NCBI GenBank assembly: GCA_014905825.1
Contig: JACGCN010000019.1
Span: forward strand, 248,001-312,000
From: Lyophyllum atratum
Taxonomy: Eukaryota; Basidiomycota; Agaricomycetes; Agaricales; Lyophyllaceae
Length of the DNA stretch: 64,000 nt
Direction of reading: 5' to 3'
Made by a program: the position numbers and the translations under genes. The notes beneath the pieces were generated by a model. The model was given only the letters and a program-made list of their open reading frames with translations. It had not been told where the DNA came from and ran no database searches. How positions within the stretch are numbered: the stretch's first letter is position 1; each line of letters starts with the position of its first letter. This document shows, piece after piece, positions 43,982-54,988 of this stretch.

Positions 43982-44545
43982 TCATTCGAAAGCAATTTCA
44001 CTAGTCAGAACCATCTCGGGCTTCGCGTCCTCCGGGAGCAGCGAAGCTTTCTCCTTAGGCCCATCCCCCGCCAACTCCATATCCCCCGCGTTCCTTCTCA
44101 CAATCCTTTTCGTGCGATACGCCATCCACAACATGAAAAGCACCGTATACACCCCCAGGACACGCCAGTACTCCAATGTCCGCAGAAGTACCTCACCGAG
44201 GGAGTCCTCCCATTGTGTAGATAGCAGAGCCAGTGTAAGGAGGAGTCCGGCTGTGGTGGGGAGGATGTATCGACGGAATATCAGGCCTGGGGTTTTGGAG
44301 CTCATGAGGGCTTCGGCGAATTCGGCGGCGTGGAAGTTGGTGAGGAGCAGGAGTGTCCAGAGTAAGCCGATGAGGAGAAGGAAGGTGAGGGTCGCTAGGA
44401 GGGCGGAGGATGTGGATTTGATTAGCATTTTGGTGAGGAGGAGGGAGATGGGTTCATGTTTGATGTGCAGAGGAAATGAGGGGTGGCCATGGGGAAGGAT
44501 CGTGGGGGTGGTATTGGGACTATGAGAGCCATGGGACGGGTCCAT
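43982..44545 (-). CDS. Small multi-pass membrane protein of unknown function
   Basis: An intron-free open frame of 187 codons. Three hydrophobic segments are clear: ALLATLTFLLLIGLLWTLLLL, ILPTTAGLLLTLALLS and VLGVYTVLFMLWMAY. The N-terminus is His/Pro/Ser-rich. The C-terminus is hydrophilic with mixed charge (RNAGDMELAGD, LLPEDAKPE). I do not recognise the family. The tandemly duplicated 3' end downstream preserves the third membrane segment, which supports past selection on this reading frame. Confidence 0.6.
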   Translation of the reverse strand: MDPSHGSHSPNTTPTILPHGHPSFPLHIKHEPISLLLTKMLIKSTSSALLATLTFLLLIGLLWTLLLLTNFHAAEFAEALMSSKTPGLIFRRYILPTTAGLLLTLALLSTQWEDSLGEVLLRTLEYWRVLGVYTVLFMLWMAYRTKRIVRRNAGDMELAGDGPKEKASLLPEDAKPEMVLTSEIAFE

Positions 44546-45067
44546 TGAGTCTACTCGCGAGGCGAGACGTGGACTGCAGGCTTCGAGTTCAAGTACCGTG
44601 GTGAGAGTCGACTGTTAGATATGTAAAGTGTTCTCAGTCTCTCCATCAGTCGTTCCTCCTTTCTGGAGTGTTCTCAAGTACGCGTGTGGCGGCGTGTCAA
44701 GCCAAGAACTAGATCATGATGCACAGCCACATGGAGACTCTGTGCACAACTCCCTCACAAACCTCTACTACAAACCTCCTCCGAGTCTTCGATAATCCCT
44801 GAACTACTTAGGATGAATCATGCTTAGGCTCCGCAGGACTTATGTATGCTCACCAACACCTATGACATCTCCACACAGATCGCGGTATCGCCCAGTGCGG
44901 ACTTTGTAGCACCGCTGATGTGGACGACACCGGGTTGGTCGCAATGTTAGGCATCTCCATTTTCGGACGTGTTGGGGTTGATTTGAGGACAGCACCCGGA
45001 AACCCAAATCTCGAGATGCTACCGTCGATATCCGACCAAGAACTGAACATCCGGACCATTGGCCCCA
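44546..45067. other. Gene-less region upstream of the membrane-protein gene
   Basis: Promoter side of the minus-strand gene. No gene, RNA or repeat could be supported. Confidence 0.4.
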
Positions 45068-46540
45068 CGGTCAGTTCTTGCCGTTTGGTGGGGAAGCTTG
45101 TGTGGGAGTCATGATTTAGCAGTATGTGCGCACTATGGGGGCACACCATGTAGGTATTCCTACGGTGGTTGAGAGGCATCGGCGTGGTCGACTTTGGGTC
45201 TCCCAAGCCACTCGCCTTCGATGGATTATGCCTCTTTCTTGCCGACCCTTGCTTGCCCTTCGAACGACTTATACCTCTTTCTTGGCGGCCCTTCGGACAA
45301 TCCTCACGGTCATTTCTTGCCGCTTCGTGAAGAAGTTCGTGTGGGAGTCATGGTTCAATCGCAGTGATGCGTAACGCATTCCTGTGCTTCGCGTCTGCAC
45401 AGAATTTGTGGATCCTGAGGACACACCCTATACGTATTCCTCCCTATTTAGCACTCGTCGAGAGGTAGCGACGGGATCGACTTTAGGTCTCCCAAGCCAC
45501 TCGCCTTCGATGGATTATGCCTCTTTTTTGGCGACCCTTGGTTGCCCTTCGAACGACCGTCCACGGGAAGGTGCTCAAACGATCTCCGCGTCTCCAAGAC
45601 ACCTCAACTCCGTCGCCTGTTGCCAAGTGCCAGTGGCAAGGCTCGTTAACAGGGGCGGTAAATGTGTAGCTGAGGATGACACCGAAAGTGCGGTTCTTCA
45701 TCGAGCATCAATTTGCAACGTCACAATAATAGGAACAGAAGATGATGCTGAGCAACCCCTCTTCGAAAGAGCAGAGGACTGTAACCTTGTCGGTGTCGTG
45801 CACCAACCCCTGTGGGGGGGTAAGCGGAGATGAAGGACGTGTTACGCGTCTCCGATGCTTTGGCTTTTGACTGGTGGACACCCCAAGGACACCGGATGTA
45901 AACCTGAATCTCGAGATGTGGACTCATCGCTCACGGGGAGTGCCCAGCGGGCGACGCCACTGTTCCACGAAAAACTGAACACCTATTGACATGGTATGGT
46001 TTGCTCCCGGTCTGTTCATGCTATTCTCTGACGAAGCCCGTGCGGTAGTCGAGTCGCAATGATGCGTAACCTGCCTTCGCGCCTGTTTGAGGATATTGGA
46101 CAGTGCCAGTTGAGTGCCAGCAAGGTATCTCTCTATTGACCACTGATGGGAGGCGGTTGACATTATGATTGGGCTTTAGGTGTCACGCCAAGCATGGGGC
46201 TTGGACGGATTATGCCTCCTTCCTTGACGGCCCTTAATTCCCTGCCATCGACCTTCGATGGAAATGTTCTCAACGATATCCTAACCTTCGAGACACGTTA
46301 ATCCATTTGCTGCCGAGTCTCGGTCAGGAGGCTCGTTATCGCAGACTCGGAGGCCGTATGGATATGTACTGGAGGATGACGTTGAAGGTACGATTCGCTA
46401 CATAAGTTTTCATTCCACGACGTCACGATAATGAACGGAAGATGATGCTGAGCTAGCCTGAGCAAGCTCACCCTTTCGAAGGAGCCATGGATTACGACCT
46501 TGTCAACGTCGTGCAGCAACCCCCATGATGGTGTAAGTAC
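45068..46540. repeat. Degenerate long tandem repeat of about 700 bp, two and a half copies
   Basis: Landmarks recur in the same order. gatgcgtaac lies near 45365 and 46061 (offset 696) and gatgatgctgag at 45741 and 46441 (offset 700). Each is followed by a pair like ctgtaaccttgtcggtgtcgtgc / ttacgaccttgtcaacgtcgtgc. Two closely similar segments starting gtctcccaagccactcgcc occur at about 45198 and 45488, and a diverged form near 46180. A partial third copy of the gtgtgggagtcatg segment is at 45098. No transposase or reverse-transcriptase motif was seen in any frame. Confidence 0.65.
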
Positions 46541-48614
46541 GTGAAAATGAAAGGCCTTCAAGCGCGCGCTCTGAGACGATCGCTTTATACTATCACTGGT
46601 GGGAACATTACAAGGGGTGTTAACGTTACAAATCGCCTTTTTGATGTTTTCGAGTCTCTCCTGCCTTCCACACTCATACAAATAATCTGAAGATTGATAG
46701 AGACACTCTTATACATGTTGTGTATGCGATCCCCACACCACTTCGATGAGATAATCGGTTGAGACAGTCTGAGGAGGGCAGAAATCTCCTACACCCAACT
46801 TTACAAGCATATCACGCTGTGATGGTCATTCAAGACCCGCTAGGTGGGCGATTGATGGGCGATGGCAGAGAGCGGAATGTGCCGCCGTGACTTTCGATGT
46901 GACTTGAACTTGTAAAGTTGTCGTGGATTCCAAGCATCTGCGCATTCTGCTCATCTTCCCTTTCTCCCCACTACGTTCCAGCTAAATTTTGGTTAATCGG
47001 TTCTGTTAGCATCTCAGGAATAATTTGTCTACCAAACTTGTATGAAAAGGAGTATGCGATCTCATGTTACTGACCTTGTATTGACAGGTGTTGACAAATT
47101 TGTAAAGTGCACACCAATGATAGTATACCACACGAAGCAGCTTTGGACAGCTCGAATGCTTTGAGGTCTCTCGACTTACTGTGCAGTCCCGCGGTGATTT
47201 CATTTTATAAGGTTTATTTCACACTGTGTCAGAAACGACACATATGGGTTACGGTGAGAACAATCCAGTGAGTACTTCGGTTCAGCCTTTAGTGTGTGCA
47301 TCACAGTGTATGGATATCTGAATCAAGGATATTCCCTGCAGGTTATAAGTACGAACCATCCGGCCTGTCGAAAGACTGGAGGGTCTCAGCATACAGCGCC
47401 CACGTTCGCCCAACGTCGTTAGATGACGCACGTCCTTGAGGCACATTTATCCGTTTCGAACGGCCGGCGGAGTTTTACCGATCCTTCAAGACTCAAGTTG
47501 ATGGAAACCATCGGGTAGCTGGCGTTGCTTCTGTTTGGATGATGAGATCGTCGTTAGGCCCATCAACAGCATCGGGACCGACCGACCCCATACCATCACC
47601 CATCAATTGAACGATGCGGTATTGGAGCCTGGAGGAGAAATCGAAGAAAATTAAAAATTAATTGAGAGGAGGGGACGACGTCCTGCGATGGAGCGTTAAA
47701 CGTCCTTGGAGCGCGGCCGCGTTTGCGAAGAGTGGGCCGCAAGAGCCGTATTGCACTTAGGACGCTTCGAGTCTCATTCATGCTTCCATCTTGTGAGAAG
47801 ATCAAGGCTTGGCCTATAGTTTCCGGACATCGGATAGAAGGGACAAGAGGTCGAACAGACAAGGTTTGACAAGTTAGACGATCTTTATTTAACATCACTT
47901 TGTCCATCCGTGGAATAAAGATTCTAGTCAGAAGGCCTGTTAAAAGTACGTCGGGGAGCGCAGTGGAGTGAATGTCAGACGTCTAACGCTCTGACTAGCA
48001 GATGAGATGTCAATCCCAAGGATATACAATGATCAGGAGACGGGGTAACCACGACGAATATGATATGAGCTGAAGCACACGCCTCCTGGACTTTGTCCTC
48101 GATAAGTTCGCACAAAGGGAAATCCTCCGACGACTTTGCGGACAAAAAGGTGGTGCCGCGAGTCTCGAGAACAAGAGGTAAAAGCTGGGAGCTATTGAAG
48201 AGATCAGGAGGACTGGAGGGTGTGATTTTGTTTGTTTTCTAGCACAAGGGAGTGGAGTGGGACTTTTTTTGATCGATCCCAGGCACGTGGCGAACGACCC
48301 TAATATTCCCTGTTACGGCAGGGTTTGTCCCCTTTGGGCGTAGAAGCGCCTCATGCGAACTAACCTTGATGCTCGGCAACTCGTAAACTGTATGGGCGCA
48401 AGCCATTTATCCTGACGACCGTGGTATCCTCGCTAGTTTTTCCCCTTCTCCTACCACGTCCAACATTATATGCCGACGGAGCTACTCTGATCTTCTTCTT
48501 TCTCTTGTCGCTCGTTCACTGCATCGACGGCCCCCCCACGCTCTTTACCTTGGAATACTCGTCTGCCCGCCTGGCTCCCTAACCTCGACATAACCCCTCA
48601 AAATATATCCGACA
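46541..48614. other. Gene-less region; promoter of the SH3 membrane protein at its right end
   Basis: Open frames at 46298, 47006 and 47596 (all minus) have no recognisable motif. A TATA-like attatatg lies near 48464, followed by a long pyrimidine-rich tract (48480-48590) that looks like the 5' leader of the gene at 48615. Confidence 0.45.
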
Positions 48615-50378
48615 ATGCGCGTTGCAAAGCAGAATTCGGATCACGCGCGTATCAGTCGCGAATTCGCGAAATCCACCCTCGAAGGACGGGCTCCGCATCC
48701 GCAGCTCATTAAATTGCCCATACCTCTTCCCAGCATACCTATTGTCGGCGGCATATTGACCCCATTAGTGGGAGGGAATAATACGCCCAAGCCAACACCG
48801 ACACCAAAGCCAACCCCACCCCCGACAGCAGCTCCGCCGCCCCCACCACCGCCTGCGACTACGCCCCCCGCTGGCGGCGACCCCGGGAATGGCAACGGTG
48901 ACGGAAATGGAAATGGAAACGGAGGAGGAAATGGAGGCAATGGAAATGGAAACGGAGGTGACAACAACGGCAATGGCGGAAACTCTGGCAACGGTGACAA
49001 CTCTGGTGGAAACTCTGGCGGCAGCGGGAGTGGGACCTCTTCATCCCCCCAGCCAACCAGTGGGTCCGGTGATACCGGAGGCGCTGATGACGGCTCTGGA
49101 ACCCCCAATGGGTCTGGTGCGTCCGATGGCGGCGGCCATAACCTGAACACCAATCCCAACAACGGTGATGGGCCTGTCGCAAACGCTGGTGCCAATCCCA
49201 ACACTAGCGGCTCTGGTACCAGTACCGTTCATTCTGGCTTCGGAACAACCTCCAGGAACGGTTCTAACCCCACTTCGTTGTCGGGCCCCAACGACCCCAA
49301 CGGCTCAGGAGGTCCCGACGGCTTGCCTCAGGACGTACATGCCAGCAGCAAAGGGCTATCAACTGGCGCCACCGCCGGCATCGCCGTTGTCATCGTGCTC
49401 ATTTTCCTCGCTCTCCTCGTCATTCTTCTCCGCAAGCGGTACATGTCTCGCCGTAGCGAGCGGAGGAACCGGTGGTGGAGCAGAGCTGGAGCCAGTGGTG
49501 CTTACGCCGAGTCTACCAGCGCCACAGTTGCTCACTCAAACCGCTCGCGCAACAGCGTCAGGAGTAGCTTCGCTACAACCGTGGACCACGCCCAAACCCC
49601 GCGCCTGACGGTCGACTTCAGCGACATCCCCCCTGTACCGCCCATGGCCGAGATTCGCGGAGGCGACGGCGCGCCCCTGTTTGGAGCACAATCAGCATAT
49701 GCCGACTCCCCCATCCTGGTCTCCTTCGACAGCCCTCAACTCGCGCACCGGTACTCACTCCGCAGCATCGAGAGCAGCGGCAGCGGCACCGACGCACAGT
49801 TCCTGACTGTGCCAGGTGGTAACTACCTCGATGCCCCTGAAATCAGCACTCCCATGTCCGTCCGGCCCTTTTCTCCTTCTGAATCCTTCGCCTTCCCCAA
49901 GCCCCCCAGCCAACAGACCCAGTCGGGCGACTGGAGCTCGACCCGGCCTTTGAGCAGCACTACACTGAATACTGTTCTGTCATCCCGCACTAGCGCTCCC
50001 ATGCCACCAACCCCTGCGATCCATACCAACCCCTCCAACCCCTTCGCGGACCCATCCCAACCTAGCGCAGAATTCGCGGAAGTAGAATCTATCTGCCGTC
50101 CTTTTATACCCACACGCCACGATGAACTTTCAGTAGCGATCGCAGATAGCGTCAAGATCGTCGAGCTGTTCGACGATGGCTGGGCACTCGTCGAGAAGCT
50201 GCCGACTTTTGATGCTATCCTTGCGAACCAGGGCGTCCAAGCGGCTGGCGCTCAAGGCTTGATCCCGATCGACTGCTTCCGAGCCCCTGGACAGGATCTG
50301 CCCTCTTTCTTCACTGAGAAGAGAGTCAGCGTTCCCTACCGAGGAAGCGACGACGGGCACGCGGTTACGGCGATGTGA
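48615..50378 (+). CDS. Single-pass membrane protein with Gly/Asn-rich ectodomain and cytoplasmic SH3 domain
   Basis: One exon of 587 codons. Layout: a short N-terminus with a hydrophobic proline stretch (LPIPLPSIPIVGGILTPL), a Pro/Thr run with polyproline, then about 150 residues dominated by G, N, S and D in GNGNG/GNSGG-type repeats. One TM segment (AGIAVVIVLIFLALLVILL) near residue 255 is followed by a basic stop-transfer stretch (RKRYMSRRSERR). A Ser/Pro-rich cytoplasmic region leads to a C-terminal SH3 fold: FIPTRHDELSVAIADSVKIVELFDDGWALVEK, then GAQGLIPIDCF. The architecture recalls fungal Fus1-like or cell-wall-sensing SH3 proteins. There is no obvious cleaved signal peptide, so the TM would act as signal anchor. 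The role is likely scaffolding at the plasma membrane; the partner is unknown. Confidence 0.8.
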   Translation: MRVAKQNSDHARISREFAKSTLEGRAPHPQLIKLPIPLPSIPIVGGILTPLVGGNNTPKPTPTPKPTPPPTAAPPPPPPPATTPPAGGDPGNGNGDGNGNGNGGGNGGNGNGNGGDNNGNGGNSGNGDNSGGNSGGSGSGTSSSPQPTSGSGDTGGADDGSGTPNGSGASDGGGHNLNTNPNNGDGPVANAGANPNTSGSGTSTVHSGFGTTSRNGSNPTSLSGPNDPNGSGGPDGLPQDVHASSKGLSTGATAGIAVVIVLIFLALLVILLRKRYMSRRSERRNRWWSRAGASGAYAESTSATVAHSNRSRNSVRSSFATTVDHAQTPRLTVDFSDIPPVPPMAEIRGGDGAPLFGAQSAYADSPILVSFDSPQLAHRYSLRSIESSGSGTDAQFLTVPGGNYLDAPEISTPMSVRPFSPSESFAFPKPPSQQTQSGDWSSTRPLSSTTLNTVLSSRTSAPMPPTPAIHTNPSNPFADPSQPSAEFAEVESICRPFIPTRHDELSVAIADSVKIVELFDDGWALVEKLPTFDAILANQGVQAAGAQGLIPIDCFRAPGQDLPSFFTEKRVSVPYRGSDDGHAVTAM

Positions 50379-51075
50379 GGTTAGTATTCCCCCTGCATGT
50401 CTGAATGATACATGCTGATGCGATAGCTTTCTTCAGACGGCTTATAACGCACCACCAGTTATGTATGTCATGACGATCCGTCTCCAAGCTCCCTCATCCA
50501 CCTTTCGTGAACGTCGCGTCATACGTAACTTTATATCACCCAGGATGGGCGTCCCTCATAAGTCGTGGTGTATATACCCTAGACACGCAAATCTGAGTAT
50601 CGTCGTCTACCTTTTTCACTTATTACTAAAATAACCTCCTTTCCTCCTCCTGTCATGCTTTAAATGTACTTACGGTCATGACGTAGTTCCTATTGTATCT
50701 GTTCGAGGCAACTCTACACTTCCCGTTCACCCAGCCCGCTGTTGATTGTACCTTTTTGTACCTTTTTTGTTATGGGCACCGATACATGTGTAATACTTGT
50801 TCTGTATTTCCAACTTTGTTCCGCGGGCTTTTACGTCCACTTCCTGCGGTCATGGCATGTCCCGCTTTACTATATCTCTCGCTTTTGCTGCATAAAACTG
50901 TTGTTTGTTGTAACTTGTGCTAGCCAATATTACCAGTATGTGTGCCGTCTCTAATGCATACGTTGAGCTCTAGCGGTTATCCTCTCGACTCTCGAGTCTC
51001 AGTGATCGCGACGCGCATGAGTCCAGACAATATTCAGGTTCATGAAAAGTAAAAACACGTCGAAGTAGGAGGGTA
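50379..51075. other. Intergenic region between the SH3 gene and the tRNA pair
   Basis: Probable 3' untranslated region and spacer. T-rich with no recognisable gene. Confidence 0.4.
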
Positions 51076-51158
51076 GGGGCCTCACTGGGAGTTGAACCCA
51101 GGACCTCCTCGAATCGGCGAACCCAAACGAGGAATCATGCTACTAGACCATAAGGCCC
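51076..51158 (-). tRNA. tRNA-Pro (TGG) with intron, copy 1
   Basis: On the minus strand the acceptor GGGCCTT pairs with the 3' GAGGCCC (one T-G wobble), with discriminator C. The D-arm is TGGTCTAGTAGCATGA. Anticodon stem CCTCG pairs with CGAGG around loop TT-TGG-G. The T-arm is CTGGG-TTCAACT-CCCAG. A short intron of about 10-12 nt follows the anticodon. TGG reads CCA and CCG-type codons. Confidence 0.9.
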
Positions 51159-51309
51159 TGACAAGTCTGGAAGACGGCGCCCGAGTTTGGGGCTGATTGC
51201 TTTGTGCTTTCTTGAACGATATGTATCGCTATCGTTAAAACTTAAGACTTGGTTAAGACGGCCGAAAGGTGATAAGAGGTTGACAAGAGTAAAAAGTCAA
51301 GACAAAAAA

Positions 51310-51392
51310 GGGGCCTCACTGGGAGTTGAACCCAGGACCTCCTCGAATCGGTGAACCCAAACGAGGAATCATGCTACTAGACCATAAGGCCG
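51310..51392 (-). tRNA. tRNA-Pro (TGG), copy 2, with altered first base
   Basis: Identical to copy 1 over almost the whole gene. It differs by one base in the intron and by position 1, which is C instead of G, giving a C-C mismatch with position 72. Flanks are unrelated beyond a few bases, so the duplicated unit was the tRNA itself plus very little flank. The mismatch could impair 5' processing. The gene ends 114 bp before the APC2 start codon. Confidence 0.8.
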
Positions 51393-51505
51393 ATGTTGGA
51401 GTGTCTCATATTGCCATTCCTCACGTGAATTCCTCACCACTACCGTGACTTCAAGACTTAGTGCCGAGGCAGGCTTGGCGTCCTCCACAACCTCCTCCTC
51501 GTTGC

Positions 51506-54500
51506 ATGGCGACTGATGCTCTGCGGTCGCAAGTCGCGGCCAAATGGCAAGACGCGTTTACTCGGCTCAACCACGGGGATCCAGGTATATCAGGGCTAAT
51601 AACATTCAGTCAGGTACGTGTGACCTGTAAAGAATTAGAAACCTCGAAGTTCACAACTTTCAGGCATGGAATCTTGCGACAGACTTCCTACGTCCAAAGG
51701 ATATCGCGAATCGGAATAAGCATGAATATAGTACGCGCTGTTCTCGTCGTTCCTGCAAATGTGGTTGATCGTTGAGGGTAGACATGAACAGTGTGCGAGC
51801 GGCGCTTGACATGGTGAACCGGTGTCGGAGACTACCTGTGTTGCTGGAAACATTTCTTGGTGAGTCATGGTGTCTTATTGCTTCCTGGGATGTGCTGAAT
51901 TCTGATAACAGAGGATGTGCGGAAAAACTACTATCTGGTGGCGCGTGAGGTTACACAGTACATGAGCGAATACGAGGTAGGTGACGCGTTTTTGGAACCT
52001 TGCTGTTTCCTGTTTCCCCTCTTTTGCGGAGTGTACCACACCGGACCGTCATTGGTCATTGCCAATAAAGTCATCAGCCTTGGGAAGTCGAGGTTAGCAT
52101 GGGTGGCGTTGGTTCTCAAAGACCCTTCATTGGCGATAGGAACGTCCTGGAGGACTATCGCCGTTCAAAACCGCTCCATGGCTGGTGTCACGTACCTGGC
52201 AGCTCTGCCTTGTTTTCGATCACGCTTTTCCAAGTGTCTTCCGATGTTCACAAACTTTTCCTGAATTCAGAGGACAGAAGATCCAGCTGTAATATCTCAA
52301 CTCGTTTACCGACTGCTGGAATGGTACACGGCTTGGTCTCCTCCGCCAGAGTATGTCATCTCTTCATCCAGCTTTCTGATGATTTGACCCGAGTTCTCTA
52401 GGCTCGGTGCCACCATCTTCTCCGCTTACACCCTCAATTTTCAAACCCACCTCTTTTCCACCCTACCCCCCACTTTCTCACTCGCATTCAAAACCCTCTG
52501 CGCCTCCACCCTCCCGCCCTCCGATCCCGATCCTGACGCCGAACCCAACCCCGCAGCGCAAAATAGAGATATATGGGCTGCATTCGAGACGCTGGGTCTC
52601 CTTGACCGATATGAATACATCGTCGCGAGCGTCGGGTACGAGCACATCGAGGCGCATGTGCTAGCGACGTGCACTGGGGAGTGGTCGAAACCTATGATGG
52701 AGGAGCTGCGGACGTGGATGTCAGATAAGATGGTCTCCTGGATGCTATTGCCGTATGCGCGAGGTGCTTCGAGTGGTATGTCGTCATGTTCATGTTCGGT
52801 TCCGTCTGGCTCACGCAAGGGTTACAGCGGAAGAGGCTCGTGCACTGCTCCAAGGCGTGGGCTCGCGGTTTGACTTCCACATGAACAAGACACTATGTGA
52901 TCTGAGGTGAGCGGTCACCTCATTTCATAGAACTTTTCTTGATATCAGAGTAATATCACTTCGCGGCTTCCTTTAGGACCCGAGAGATCTTCGATATCAT
53001 CATCGACTTTCCCGATTCCATGGGGGCGTTGCAGGACCTGAGGGTTCGTTGTAACAGTTGCGCTGCCGTATATCGACATGCAATTTACAAAATGTCTAGG
53101 ATTGCCTACAGCGCGTAGACCAGCGAGCCGCCCTCGTTCAATCACTGCGGAAAGCGTATGTTGTTCCTTGCATCAGATCCCTGAAAGCCGGCTAAGAGGT
53201 ACTAGGAATCGGAAGCGATTACTCCATCCTGGAGCCGAAACGAAGCTCATCTTATCACAATATGTCGCAACAATAAAGTGCCTCCGGATCATAGACCCTC
53301 CTGGAGTGCTGCTCTTCAAAGTGGCAGATCCAATCCGAAGATACCTCAGGTGTGCAACCGCCACGCACTTTCTTCGGTATAGAACCCCTTGTGACTCTTT
53401 CATTTAGAGAACGTCCCGATACCATCCGAAGTATTGTAGCCAATCTGGTCGGCGATGACGAGAGTGGAGACGCCTTGGTTGATGAGAATGAGCCGATACA
53501 GCCGCTGCAGCAGCCAGACATCGAGGACTATAGCGACCCGAACTGGGAACCTGAACCCATTGATGCTGGGCCAGGTAACCATGACTTTTCCTTCCTCGAA
53601 CTGATGCCTAAGTTCTCCGATACTTTCAGATTTCCGAGCTAATAAGCCGAGCGACGTCATCAGTACCCTCGTTAGCATCTACGACTCGAAAGACCTTTTC
53701 GTGAAGGAGCTCCAGGTGCTTTTGGCGCAACGGTTGCTGGCGATTACGGGCGACGATACGGAGGAGGTCGAGCGTGAGGTATGTCGCATCACTTTACCGG
53801 GGCTACCCAACACCTAATGCTGCCCTTCTATTAGCGGAGGAACATCGAGATTCTCAAGATTCGGTTCGGGGAGGCAGCGTTGCAGGTGTGCGAGGTAATG
53901 TTGAAGGATATGACAGATTCGAAGCGAATAGACGGGCATGTGCAGTCCCAGAAAGCTGTGAGTTACGGTCACACTTCTAGACGCTTATCCCACTCAGTGC
54001 GGTCTCAAATCAGTCTATCGTGCACCCGACCATTATATCGCAACACTTCTGGCCCTCCTTGGAGTCGAGCGATATCATCATGCCTGGCCAGTTCCAAAGG
54101 TACATTTTTCTCATTGATTCCCCACAAAAGACTCCAACCGACCTCGCCTTCCCTCAGACTACAGGAGCAGTATTCGCAAGAGTTCACAATTTTCAAGCCT
54201 GATAAGAGGCTACGCTGGCTACCGCACCTCGGAACTGTGCATTTGGAGCTCCAGCTCGAGGACAGGACGGTCGAAGCTGACGTGCCGCCCCTCGAGGCAG
54301 CATTCATCGAGCTCTTCTCCTCAAAAAGTTGGTGTTCCAGCTCGTCTGCATATATTTCTCTAGATACTTACGCATTGTCATCTCGCAGCTATCTGGTCCG
54401 TGGACGACCTTATAGCAGGCGTGGGCTCCGTCGATAGGAGTGCTGCACTCAATGCGCTGCTAACGTGGGTCGACTTGGGGGTCCTGAAGGAAGACACAGA

Positions 54501-54988
54501 GGGCACGTTCCGATTGCTTGAAGTTGCTGAAGAGCCGTCGGCTGGGTCGAGTCATCACGTTAGAACAGGTCAGTCATTATTCTCATCTTTTCATTAAATC
54601 TAAATATCCTCACCACGTCACCTCCCTCCCTCCCTCCCTTCCTTCCTTCATTGATTCATTTACACCAGCACCCTCTGCCGCTGAGATGCCGCCTGTAACG
54701 AGTGTACAACAACAGCAGGCCGAGCAGATGAAAGTGTACTGGAAGGTTCGTTCGCGTTTTCCACGTTGTGGAGGTCTAGACCCTACTCATCGTCTTTTTG
54801 CGCATATGCAGTTCATCGAGGGCATGCTCACGAACTTGGGCATGTTACCGCTGGACCGTATACAGTCGATGCTGAAGTATGCACCGGGTTATGATCGGAC
54901 GATTGAACAGCTGGCAGCGTTTATGGAGGCGGCGAGGCGGGAGGGACTCGTCGCGGGGCGGGATGGGGTGTGGAGGCTGAATGTCTAG
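51506..54988 (+). CDS. APC2: Anaphase-promoting complex subunit 2 (cullin-like)
   Basis: Many short exons from ATG 51506 (MATDALRSQVAAKW) to TAG 54988. Recognisable cullin blocks in order: FDFHMNKTLCDLRTREIFDIIIDFPDS; YVATIKCLRIIDPPGVLLFKVADPIRRYLRERPDTIR; DIEDYSDPNWEPEPIDAGP; ISTLVSIYDSKDLFVKELQVLLAQRLL; IEILKIRFGEAALQVCEVMLKDMTDSKR; FWPSLESSDIIMPGQF; FKPDKRLRWLPHLGTVHLELQLEDR; and IELFSSKTIWSVDDLIAGVG. The last exon encodes the winged-helix C-terminus (LTNLGMLPLDRIQSMLKY to GVWRLNV). The central cullin-homology region binds the RING subunit Apc11, and the complex ubiquitinates mitotic regulators. The N-terminal exons between 51600 and 52400 are the least certain. Confidence 0.92.

Noticed and set aside
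47596..47907. 103-codon minus-strand frame
   Set aside because: No recognisable domain, splice context or repeat relationship.
48641..49204. 187-codon proline/phenylalanine-rich minus-strand frame
   Set aside because: Antisense of the Gly/Asn repeats of the SH3 membrane protein, with no independent motif.
51070..51400. Direct repeats that could suggest a CRISPR-like or transposon-end structure
   Set aside because: They fold as two tRNA-Pro genes. CRISPR arrays do not occur in fungal nuclear DNA.
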